DNA from: Muscardinus avellanarius | Taxonomy: Eukaryota; Chordata; Mammalia; Rodentia; Gliridae | Length of the DNA stretch: 64,000 nucleotides | NCBI GenBank assembly: GCA_963383645.1 | Contig: OY726557.1 | Span: 155,869,201 to 155,933,200, forward strand | Direction of reading: 5' to 3' | In this document: positions 1 to 9,628 of the stretch, in pieces | Layout of the letters: the number at the start of each line of letters is the position of its first letter | How positions within the stretch are numbered: the stretch's first letter is position 1 | The notes under the pieces: model-generated | The model's input: the letters and a program-made list of their open reading frames with translations, nothing else | Told to the model about the DNA's origin: nothing | Databases searched by the model: none | Translations under genes and position numbers: made by a program

Positions 1-4
1 GGCA

Positions 5-3000
5 ATGTGGATTAGGAAACATAATCCAAATATATGCTATCTGCAAGAAACTCACCTCACAGCCAAAGACATTCACAGGCTGAACGTGAAAGGATGGAAA
101 AAGATATACCATGCCACCAGTGACCAAAAAAGAGCAGGGGTAGCAACCCTGATATCCAACAAAACAGACTTTAAACTAAAACACATCAAAAGAGACAAAT
201 CAGGGCACTTCCTTTTATTAAAAGGAACAATACACCAAGAAGATATAATGATAGTAAATTTTTATGCCCCAAATATGGGTGCAACCACATTTGTAAAACA
301 AACCCTTCTGGACATAAGATCCCAAGTAGACCCAAATACAATAACTCTGGGAGACTTTAATACGCCTCTCACACCACTGGATCGATCTTCAAGGCAAAAG
401 ATGAGTAAAGACGCTTTAGAACTAAAGGAAACCATAAACCAAATGGACCTAATAGACATTTTCAGAGTATTTCAACCAGGAACTACAGAATACACTTTCT
501 TCTCAGCAGCCCATGGAACCTTCTCCAAAATAGATCACATCCTGGGACACAAAGAAAATACCAGTAAATTTAAAAAATGTAATATAATTCCATGCATCTT
601 TTCAGACCACAATAGAATAAAAGTAGAAATCAACAACAGGAAACTCAAAAGAAAGTATTCAAATTCATGGAGAATGAATGATACACTATTGAATGACGAA
701 TGGGTAAGAGCAGAAATTAGGGAAGGAAAAAGAAATTTATGGAAACCAACGAAAACAGAGACACAACCTACCAAAACCTATGGGACACCATGAAGGCAGT
801 ACTAAGAGGAAAGTTTATTGCATTGAGTGCCCACATAAAAAGGACAGAGAACCACCAAGTAAAAGTAAAAAACCTAATGACACAACTCAAGGATCTAGAA
901 ATTCTGCAACAGTCTATTCCCAAAGCCAGCAGAAGACAAGAAATCATCAAAATTAGAGCAGAAATAAATGAAATAGAGAACAAAAAAACAATTCAAAGAA
1001 TCAATAAAACAAAAAGTTGGTTGTTTGAAAAGATTAATAAAATTGATAAACCCCTGGCCAACCTAACCAAAATAAAAAGAGAATCAACTCAAATTATCAA
1101 AATTAGAAATGGAAAAGGAGATATCACCACAGATAGTGAAGAAATTCAAAATATTATCGGAAAATACTTTAAAAATTTATACTCCAATAGATTTGAAAAC
1201 CTGGATGAAATTGACAGATTTCGAAGCACAGTTAACCTTCCTACACTCAACCAAGAGGACATAGCAAGCCTAAACCAACCAATAACAACCAAAGAAATAG
1301 AAATGGCAATAAAAATTCTTCCACCAAAGAAAACCCCAGGCCCAGATGGGTTCCCAGCTAAATTCTACAAAACCTTCAGTGAACAACTAATACCAATACT
1401 TCATAACATGTTCCAGGAAATTGAAAGAGATGGAACTCTTCCAAATTCCTTCTATGAGGCCAGTATCACATTAATCCCCAAACCAAATAAAGATACCTCA
1501 AGAAAGGAAAACTACAGACCAATATCCTTAATGAATATAGATGCAAAAACTCTAAACAAAATACTAGCTATACGCATTCAAAACTATATCAAGAGAATAA
1601 TACACCATGACCAAGTAGGTTTCATCCCAGAAAAACAAGGCTGGTTCAACATACGCAAATCAATACATGTTATTCACCACATAAATAGAACCAAGAACAA
1701 AAACCACATCATCATAGCAATAGATGCTGAAAAAGCATTCGACAAAATCCAACACCCATTTATGTTAAAAACACTGAAAAAAATTGGAATAGAAGGAAAG
1801 TACTTCAACATCATCAAGGCAATATACTGCAAACCCAAAGCCAACATTATATTGAATGGGGAAAAACTACAAGAATTTCCGCTACAGTCAGGAACAAGAC
1901 AAGGATGCCCACTATCACCACTCCTTTTCAATATAGTCCTTGAGACTCTTGCTGCAGCAATCAGACAAGAGAAGGAAATCAAAGGAATCCACATAGGAAG
2001 AGAGGAAGTAAAATTATCCTTATTCGCAGATGACATGATCCTTTATCCGGAAGACACAAAGAACTCAACCAAAAGACTTCTGGAGCTGATTGACAAATTC
2101 AGCAAAGTCGCAGGTTACAAAATCAACCTAAAGAAATCAGTGGCCTTTCTTTATGCCAACAACGAATCCACAATGAAAGAAACAAGAACAACAATTCCAT
2201 TCACTATAACCTCAAAACCAATAAAATACCTAGGAATAAACCTAACCCAAGTTGTAAAAGACCTCTACAACAAAAACTATAAAACATTAAAGAAAGAAAT
2301 AGAAGAAGACCTTGGAAGATGGAAAGATCTCCCATGCTCATGGATAGGCAGAATAAATATCATCAAAATGGCCATTCTGCCAAAACTGATCTATAGGTTC
2401 AATGCAATTCCCATTAAAATACCAGTGACATTCTTCAGAGACCTAGAAAAATCAATCATGAACTTCATATGGAGAAAGAAAAGACCTAGAATAGCCAAAG
2501 CAATTCTCAATAACAAGAAACACACAGGAGGCATTACAATCCCAGACTTCAAACTATACTATAGAGCAATAGTAGTAAAAACAGCATGGTACTGGCACAA
2601 AAACAGATATACTGACCAGTGGATTAGAATAGAAGATACAGAAACAAACCCACACATCTTTAGTCAATTAATCTTTGACAAAGGGGCCAAACACATATGC
2701 TGGAGAAAAGACAGACTTTTCAACAAGTGGTGCTGGGAGAACTGGCTAACCATTTGTAAAAAGATGAATCTAAACCCCTATATCTCACCTAACACAGGAA
2801 TCAACTCAAGATGGATCAAAGACTTAGAAATTAGACCTGAGACTGTGAAGTTAGTAGAGGAGAACATAGGTTCAACACTACAACATATTGGCACAGGCAG
2901 TAACTTTCTCAACAAAACCTCCAAAGCTCAGGAAATTAAAGCAAGAATAAACAAGTGGGATAACATCAAACTAAAAAGTTTCTTCTCATCAATGGAAACT

Positions 3001-3761
3001 ATCAATAACCTAAAGAGGAAGCCTATAGAATGGGAAAGGATCTTTACCAGCCACCATTCTGATAGGGGGCTAATATCCAGAGTATACAAAGAGCTCAAAA
3101 GACTCTACACTAGCAAAACAAACAACCCAATCAAGAAATGGGCAAATGAACTAAGTAGACACTTCACAAAAGAAGAGATACAAAGGGCCAATAGATACAT
3201 GAAAAGATGTTCTTCATCACTGGCCATCAGGGAGATGCAAATCAAAACTACACTGAGATTCCATCTAACCCCAGTCAGAGTAGCAAAAAGAAAGAAATAA
3301 AGAAATCAAACAACAACAAATGCTGGCGAGGATGTGGGGAAAGAGGAACTCTTTTACACTGTTGGTGGGAGTGCAAACTAGTTCAGTCACTATGGAGATC
3401 TGTGTGGAGATTCCTAAGAAAGGTGGGAATAGATCCACCATATGATCCAGCTATACCACTCCTGGGTATCTTTCCAAAGGGGTTGAAATCAGATAAATAC
3501 AGCAACATATGCATACCTATGTTCATAGCAGCACAATTTGTAATAGCCAAAATATGGAACCAACCCAGATCATCATCAATGGATCAATGGATAGCAAAAC
3601 TTTGGTTAATACACACAATGGAATTCTATTCAGCCATAAAGAAGAACAAAATTATATCATTTGCAAGAAGATGGAAAGCCCTGGAGAGCATCATGTTAAG
3701 TGAGATCAGCCAAGCACAGATGGAGAAGATACACATGTTTCCTCTAATATGCCCAAACTAG
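5..3761 (+). pseudogene. L1 ORF2 (endonuclease-reverse transcriptase), two frameshifts
   Basis: ORF2p nicks target DNA and reverse-transcribes L1 RNA. The N-terminal part, including the first catalytic Asn, lies outside the window. Frame 2 (5-about 735) encodes the APE-like endonuclease with the motifs QETHL (catalytic Glu), GDFNT and FSDHN (Asp/His pair). Frame 1 (about 721-3300) encodes the linker, the reverse transcriptase with FADD at 2023-2034 and the thumb region. Frame 3 (to 3761) encodes the C-terminal cysteine segment CWRGCGERGTLLHCWWEC. The first break, near 725-735, fits loss of one base in an A/G run. The second, near 3286-3300, fits an 8-bp insertion: the related copy at 27346 reads GTGGCAAGCATAAAG where this copy has extra AAAGAAAG-like bases. 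The protein cannot be made whole. The ATG at 739 is internal and not a real start. Confidence 0.93.
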
Positions 3762-4035
3762 AAAACACAAAGGATACCAGTGGGACTCCAGATATTAGAA
3801 GGGAAATACTAGCTAAGTTTTAATGGAAAGATAGGATAGGAGAAAGGCTGATCTTGATTAATGAGGGTCTATACCTGAACATGTGTAAAATTATGAATAA
3901 GACATGGTTAACCTGGACAACCATTGGTGGGAGGGGGGAAGAGAAAACGGGGGCGGGGGGGGGGAGAGGGCACCAAATATAGTGTAAATGTATACTATTT
4001 ATGTTCAATAAAAAATTGTTTAAAAAAAGGATTAA
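3762..4035 (+). other. L1 3' UTR with G-rich tract and poly(A) signal
   Basis: Noncoding tail of the first L1. A G-rich tract at about 3926-3970 has at least four runs of three or more G and could form a G-quadruplex; such tracts are a known feature of mammalian L1 3' UTRs. AATAAA lies at 4007-4012, followed by A-rich sequence. Confidence 0.85.
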
Positions 4036-4047
4036 AAAAAGAAATAA

Positions 4048-4245
4048 GAAATCTACAATAACATATGCATACCCATGTTCAAAGCAAAATAATTCACAAT
4101 AGCCAAACTATAAAACCAACCTAGGTGTCTATCAACAGATGAATGGATTACAAAATTATGGAAAATAAACACATAGTATATAATTAGAAAAAAATTTAAC
4201 AGCATAAACTGAATATTGAAGAGATATGAGCCAATTTTAAAAGAG
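4048..4245 (+). mobile_element. old L1 ORF2 C-terminal fragment
   Basis: Diverged sense-strand match to the L1 segment encoding the ORF2 C-terminus (compare 3495-3690): 'catatgcatacccatgttca', 'caacagatgaatggatta' and 'aaattatggaaaataaacac' follow in order. It has no attached 3' UTR and abuts ORF1-like sequence of another old L1. It looks like a truncated or rearranged fragment. Confidence 0.7.
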
Positions 4246-5267
4246 CTAAACTAAAAATAATAGACCAAAAAGGAATATAAGATCAAACCAAAGGATCAGA
4301 TATCTTTTCAAATAAGTAATATCAGGAAATTTTTCAAGCATACAAAAAGTGGTTGATACACAGGTAGAGAAAACATTTAAAAACACTCTTTATAAAATAT
4401 CAGAATAAAAGTTTACCATGCCACAAAACAATCAAACTGAGTAATGTTGAGGACAAGGAGAATTTCTTAAGGGTGACAAAAGAAAAGCCAAATGATATTT
4501 AGAGGCAAACCAATTAGAATCACTCCAGACTTCCCAAAATAAGTCATAAAATCCAGGAGGACCTTGAGCAACATATTCTAAAATCTGAAAGAAAACAAGT
4601 TGCAGCCAAAAATTTTCTAATCAAAACTATATTTCAATTTTGACAGAAAAATAAAAAACTTCCATAATAAACAGGAGCTGAAAGAATTTATGTTTTTCAA
4701 ACCAGCAATAGAGAAAATACTCAAAGGGATCAATTACAAAGAAACTATAAAATATAAATATTAAAACCAAATAAATAATAATTTTCATAAAAAGAAAGAA
4801 GGCAAAAAAGAGCAAACACTACCTCAAAAGAAGTTAAAACTCATTAGGAATTAAAAATCATCTTTCAATAATCACAATAAATATAAGTAGCCTCAACACT
4901 CCAATAAAAAGACATAAGGTAGCAAAATAAATTTTAAGCCAGAATCCATTTATATACTGCCTGCAAGAAACACAACTTGCAAATAAATATACTCACAAAC
5001 TAAAAATTAAGGACTAGAGCAAAGTAATCCATGTCAGTGAAACTCAAAGACAAGCAAGAGTTGCAACTATAATATCAGACAATTTGTCTTCAAGCTTCAG
5101 CTTATTACAAGAGAAAAAGCATGTCATTTTCTTACTGGAAAAAAGGAAAAATATAGCAAGATGAAATAACAATAGTCAATATTGATTCCCCAAATATAGG
5201 TTAAAGCCATGTCATAAAATAAACTCTTTATGAAATCAAGTCACACATATATCCCTATACAGCAATA

Positions 5268-5516
5268 TTGAAAGACTTTAACACTTTTCTCACACTGCTA
5301 GATAGATCTTTTAGCAAAAAAAAAAAAAAAAAGGTCAGTAAAGATGCTTTAGACCTAAAGAACTCCATAAAACAAATGGAGCTATTAGACACATATAAAA
5401 TGTTCCATCCAAGTGCAACTGAATTCACATTTTTCTCATCTTCTCATGAATCTTTTTCCAAAATAAACAACACCCTGGGCAACAAAGTGAACACTAGCAT
5501 ATTAAATCTTTGTTAA
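5268..5516 (+). pseudogene. decayed L1 ORF2 endonuclease fragment
   Basis: The 82-residue frame is collinear with the intact-looking endonuclease at 340-590: DFNT-like, L-DRS-, VSKDALDLK, TEFTFFSS and FSKI in the same order. The second half of the expected FSDHN block is lost. An expanded A-tract encodes a short poly-Lys stretch between DRSF and VSKD. This is a fossil, not a gene. Confidence 0.8.
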
Positions 5517-5924
5517 AATAGACATAATCCCCTGCATCTTTTTAAACCACAATGTAACAAAATTAGAAGTCAACTATAACAAGACCCAGATTAACCACAT
5601 AAACACATGAAAACTAAACATGACACTGTTGAAAAAGAAATGGATCATAAAAAAGTTATGGGTGAAATTAGAAAATTCTCAGAAACAAATGAAAATAGAG
5701 TGACAACATATTAAAATTTCTGAGACACCATGAAGGCAATGTTAAGAGTACAATCCACAATACTATGTCTCACATAAGAACAAAAAAATCAATAAGTAAA
5801 CTAATCACTTACCTCAAAGCCCCAGAAAAACAGGAACAGTCTAATCCTAAAATGAGTAGAGGACAGACAGTTATTAAAAGTCATAGCAGATATCAGTGAA
5901 GTAGAGAATAAAAAAGAATTTAGG

Positions 5925-6205
5925 ATTATATTAATTTAAATTTTAAGAATAGAATGCAAAAATTATCTTCTGTGAGCTATGGAATGGAATATCATTTGAC
6001 ATAAGGTTTTGTTATGCAAATTAAATCTTTTTTTTAACTAAGGTTGAATGTGCCTAGTAGTTGATCTAAATTTTGCTTTCTAGTTTTTTTTTTTTCTGTA
6101 TAATGGTTTGTTTTAAAGCATAATGTGGATAATAAATGAAAAAAGCACATAGGACTATTTTGCACATTATATATGTATATATGTTTTCTCAAGAAAAAAT
6201 CAACA
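5925..6205 (+). other. unidentified insert within old L1
   Basis: L1 homology breaks after 'gtagagaataaaaaagaa' and resumes at 'agaagctggtttctcaaac'. The roughly 280 bases between are AT-rich, include a T-rich run near 6085-6097, and match nothing I recognise in the L1 linker. It could be an old inserted fragment or a very diverged stretch. Strand and origin are unknown. Confidence 0.4.
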
Positions 6206-6719
6206 CAATCAGAAGCTGGTTTCTCAAACAATAAACAATATAAATAAACCACTATCAAACCTAATCAAAAGTATGAAACCATCCAAATTTCTAAAATAAG
6301 AGATTCAAAAGGAGATCTTACCTTCAACAGTGTGGAAATTTAGAGGATTATCATAAACTACTTTGAAAAACTATATTTGGGGAAGAAGATGGAAAGACCT
6401 GGAGAACATTATGTTACATGAGATCATCCAAGCAGAGAAAGAGAAGAGACATATGTTTTCTCTAATATCCCAAACTAGGAAGTATTAGGAATATTAGAAA
6501 GACACCAGATAATGGAGGGGAAACCTCAGTAAAGCTAGAATGGAATATTAGGAGAGTAAGAAGGTTGAGATTAATGGAGGAGCTACATCTGAATATGTAT
6601 AAAAGTATGAATGTAGCATGGTCAACCTGGACACCCACTGTTGGGAGGGGGAAAAGGGAAGTGGGTTAAAGGAGACCAAGCACAGTCTGAATGTATACCA
6701 TTTTAATATGATCCACATA

Positions 6720-6918
6720 GCTAGGCATGGTGGTGCATGCTTGTAATCCCAGTGCTTGGGAGGCTGAGATAGGAGTATTGCACAGGTTAAAAGCCAGCCT
6801 CAGCTATTTAGTGAGGCTCTCAGCAAGTTAGTGAGACCCAGTTTCCAAATAAAATATAAAATAGGTCTGGGAGTATAGCTGAGGCAAAAAAAAAGCCCCC
6901 AGGTTCCACCCCCAATAC
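6720..6918 (+). mobile_element. B1-ID composite SINE
   Basis: B1-like head 'ctaggcatggtggtgcatgc', then 'gcttgggaggctgagatagg', then the ID-like half ending 'ggttccacccccaatacca'. It is flanked by 15-bp duplications aatatgatccacata (6705-6719) and aatatgctccacata (6991-7005). It sits inside the L1 3' end and is therefore younger than it. Confidence 0.93.
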
Positions 6919-6943
6919 CACACACACACACACACACACACAT

Positions 6944-6990
<47 letters not shown>
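6919..6990. repeat. (CA)n microsatellite
   Basis: About 36 CA units with one TG interruption, replacing the usual A-rich tail of the SINE to its left. The right target duplication follows directly. Confidence 0.98.
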
Positions 6991-6992
<2 letters not shown>

Positions 6993-7040
6993 TATGCTCC
7001 ACATAAAAATTTTAAAAAATTTAAAAGGAAAAATTATATT

Positions 7041-7786
7041 ACCACCAAATAAAAAATTTAAAAGAAACTGATAAATTTCTAGATACACACAGCCTTTCTA
7101 AACTGAGTCAAGAAGATATATAAAATTTAAACAGCCCAATAGTAATCAAAAAGATTGAAGCATCAATAAAGAGAATACTATCAAACAAAAGCCCAGGACC
7201 AGATGATTTCCCATTGACTTTTATAAAACCTTTATAGAAGAGCCAATGTAAATATTTCTCAATCTATTCTATAAAAAAGAAAAAACTGGACTCTATCAAA
7301 TTCATTTTATAAAGTTAATATCGCATTAATGCCAAAATCAAATATATACAGCTCAAAAAAAGAAAAATATAGGCCTATATTGTTGATGAACTTAGCAATT
7401 AGGCAAAACTGCAAAACACAGACTAGTAACATGCATTAAAAATTACATCAAGAAAATCACACACCATGATCAAGTCAGATTCATCCCAGAAATGCAAGGC
7501 TGATTCAACATTAGAAAAAAAAAAACTATGTAATTCATCACATAAACAGAACCAAAGATAAAATCACATGAATATTTCAATATACAATAGAAAATAATTC
7601 AATTAAATCCAAACTCATCATGCTAAAAACACTGCAGAGAACTGAAAGAGAAGAAACATACCTCAACATCAAAAAGGCAATATACAGTAGGCTCACAGTC
7701 AACATCATATTAAATAGGGGAAAAGTGAAGGAGTTCCCCTTAAAACAAAAAGAAGATAAGGATGCCCATCATCACCAATTATTTTC
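7041..7786 (+). mobile_element. old L1 segment 2 (reverse transcriptase start)
   Basis: Continuation of the old sense L1: 'cccaggaccagatgatttcc' (PGPDGF region), 'cacaccatgatcaagtcaga' (HHDQVGF) and 'gatgcccatcatcacc' (GCPLSP). It is interrupted at 7786, in the RT, by the antisense L1 and resumes at 14920 with the next RT codons. Confidence 0.88.
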
Positions 7787-7855
7787 TTGTTTATATCACC
7801 AGCACAATTTATTTATTCTTTTTTAAAATTTTATTTATATGTAGAACTTATTGAA

Positions 7856-8107
7856 AATGGCATTTATTTATTTATTTATTTATTTATTTATTATTTATTT
7901 TTTGGTGGGACTCAGGGTAGAACCCAGAGGCTTTCTACTTCCGGGGTAAACTCCCAGACCTATTTTTTATACCTTATTTGGAAACAGGGTCTCACTAAGT
8001 TGCTGAGAGCCTCACAAAGTAGCTAAGGCTGGCTTCAAACCTGTGCGATCCTCTTGTCTCAGCCTCCCAAGTGCGGGGATTACAAGCATGCACCACCACG
8101 CCCAGCT
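7856..8107 (-). mobile_element. antisense B1-ID composite SINE
   Basis: The reverse-orientation SINE starts with an ATTT-rich tail (7862-7902), then the ID half ('gacctattttttataccttat') and the B1 half ('ggattacaagcatgcaccac'). Approximate target copies aatggcatttattt (7856-7869) and aatggtatgtattt (8110-8123) show it landed in the L1 3' end. Confidence 0.92.
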
Positions 8108-8500
8108 ATAATGGTATGTATTTAAACTGCGTTTCCTCCCTTCTCACCCCCCTCCATTTTCCTTCATCCCCTCCCAAAAATGAGTGTCCAGGTTAACCAT
8201 GCTATATTCATACTTCTACACATATTCGGGCATGGCTCCTCCATTAATTAACCTTAGCCTTTTTCCTCTACTGTCCTTTCATTCTAGCTTTGTTGACATT
8301 TCCCCTCTATTAGCTGAAGTCCCTCTGGTATTCCGAATGCTCCCGGGTATCCCCAATGCTCCCGAGTTTGGATATATTAGAGAAGACATATGTCCCTTCA
8401 CTTTCAGTGCTTGGCTGATCTCATTTAATATATTCTCCAGATGTTTCCATCTTCTTGTGAATGACATGATTTTCTTCTTCATTAGAGCTGAATAGAATTC

Positions 8501-9075
8501 TGCTACAGCATCTCATGCAGATCTTGAAAAAGCTCGACCAGGAGATTCGCCATGGTGTAGATCCCCCATGAAGTATGTATAGCATTCCTTTCTTCAAAAA
8601 ATTATTTTAGGATTATTTGGATCAATATGTATACTTGGAATTTTATGTATAAGCATTATAACTAAAACTGATGGGCAGCAGCTTGTAAAAGACGCAGGCA
8701 GCAAAGATTTTTTCCCCAAGGATAAAGTTTGGGCCAAACATTAAGTTCAAACTGATTTAATTTGGGCCAATGTATAAGATTAAGTTCACATTAGCCTTGT
8801 GATGAGACAAAGCATACTTTCTATGATTATTTAAATGTCTGACACCCTGCCCTGAACTCTGTAAAAATAAAACATTTCCTGTCCTTGGAGGTCCTTCTCC
8901 CATGGTTATGCCCTTGCTTTTCTGCCAAAAAAGAAAGTATAAAAATTGTAACAAATCCTGAATAAAATGGAGAAGTTTGAACCTGATCTCTTATGACCGC
9001 TCTTCTCTCATTTGACCTCGGCTCTTCTCTCACCAACACACGAACTTTGACTCTTGCTAGGGCTGGACCCCGGCA
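8501..9075 (+). mobile_element. solo LTR, 575 bp, 6-bp target duplication
   Basis: It is bounded by TG (8501) and CA (9075) and flanked by perfect GAATTC copies at 8495-8500 and 9076-9081. Removing it restores the antisense L1 sequence. U3 carries a direct repeat beginning 'tttgggccaa' at 8728 and 8761. A TATA-like TATAAAAA lies at 8938-8945, and AATAAA occurs at 8866-8871 and 8961-8966. A pyrimidine-rich U5-like segment follows ('ctcttctctcatttgacctc'). A 6-bp duplication is typical of class II (betaretrovirus/ERVK-like) integration, so class II is likely but inferred. Confidence 0.9.
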
Positions 9076-9081
9076 GAATTC

Positions 9082-9586
9082 CATTGTGTGTATTTCCCAT
9101 AATTTTGTAATTCATTCCTCTGTTGATGGAGACCTAGGTTGGTTCCATATTTTGGCTATTACAAATTGTTCTTCTATGAACATAGATATGCATATGTTAC
9201 TGTAGTTCTCTGATTTCAACCCCTTTGAAAAATACTCAGGAGTGTTACCGCTGGATCATATGGTGGATCTATTTCCAGTTTTCTAAAGAATCTCCACACT
9301 AATCCCCATAACAGCTGAACTAGGTTGCACTCCCACCAACAGTGTAAAAGAGTTCCTCTTTCCCTACATTCTAACCAGCATTTGTTGTTATTTGATTTCT
9401 TGAGGCTTGCCACTCTGATTGGGGTTAGTTGTAATTTTAGTTTATTTTTTATTTTCATCTCCCTGCTGAAAAGTAATGTTGAACATCTTTTCATCTATCT
9501 CTTAGCCATTTGTATCTCTTCTTTTCTGAAGTGTCTATTCATTTCAGTAGTCCATTTCTTGATTGGGTTGTTTGTTTTGCTAGTGT

Positions 9587-9628
<42 letters not shown>

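Larger units (their letters stand above)
1..4035 (+). mobile_element. LINE-1 element, 5' end outside window, young-looking
   Basis: A sense-strand L1 enters from the left edge inside ORF2 and runs to its own 3' end. It holds the endonuclease (from about 5), reverse transcriptase, C-terminal cysteine region, a 3' UTR from 3762, a polypurine/G-rich tract at about 3926-3970, AATAAA at 4007-4012 and an A-rich tail to about 4035. Only two frame breaks are visible in about 3.75 kb of ORF2, so it is much less decayed than the L1 that follows at 4048. ORF1 and the 5' UTR, if present, lie outside the window, and so does the left target-site duplication. Confidence 0.95.
4250..6364 (+). mobile_element. 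old L1 (ORF1 end through early ORF2), segment 1
   Basis: 4250-4920 resembles the end of L1 ORF1 and the inter-ORF spacer of old mammalian L1s ('ttttgacagaaaaataaaaaactt', 'aaatactcaaagggatcaa'). From about 4930 it follows the ORF2 endonuclease ('ctgcctgcaagaaacacaac'; 5268-5516 encodes a decayed SDHN-proximal region). From 5730 to 5925 and from 6205 to 6364 it follows the linker before the reverse transcriptase. It has many stops and indels, and an A17 run at about 5316-5332 breaks the endonuclease. The element continues at 7041 and 14920 around later insertions. Confidence 0.75.
6378..7027 (+). mobile_element. 5'-truncated L1 3' end inserted in old L1
   Basis: It begins in the last ORF2 codons ('aagaagatggaaagacctgg') and carries the 3' UTR, as at 27720-28090. 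It is flanked by an approximate 13-bp duplication, gaaaaactatatt (6365-6377) and gaaaaattatatt (7028-7040). A SINE with a CA tail interrupts its 3' terminus. Confidence 0.85.

Noticed and set aside
7620..7826. 68-codon frame as a separate small gene
   Set aside because: It encodes decayed L1 reverse transcriptase that runs into the junction with the antisense L1.
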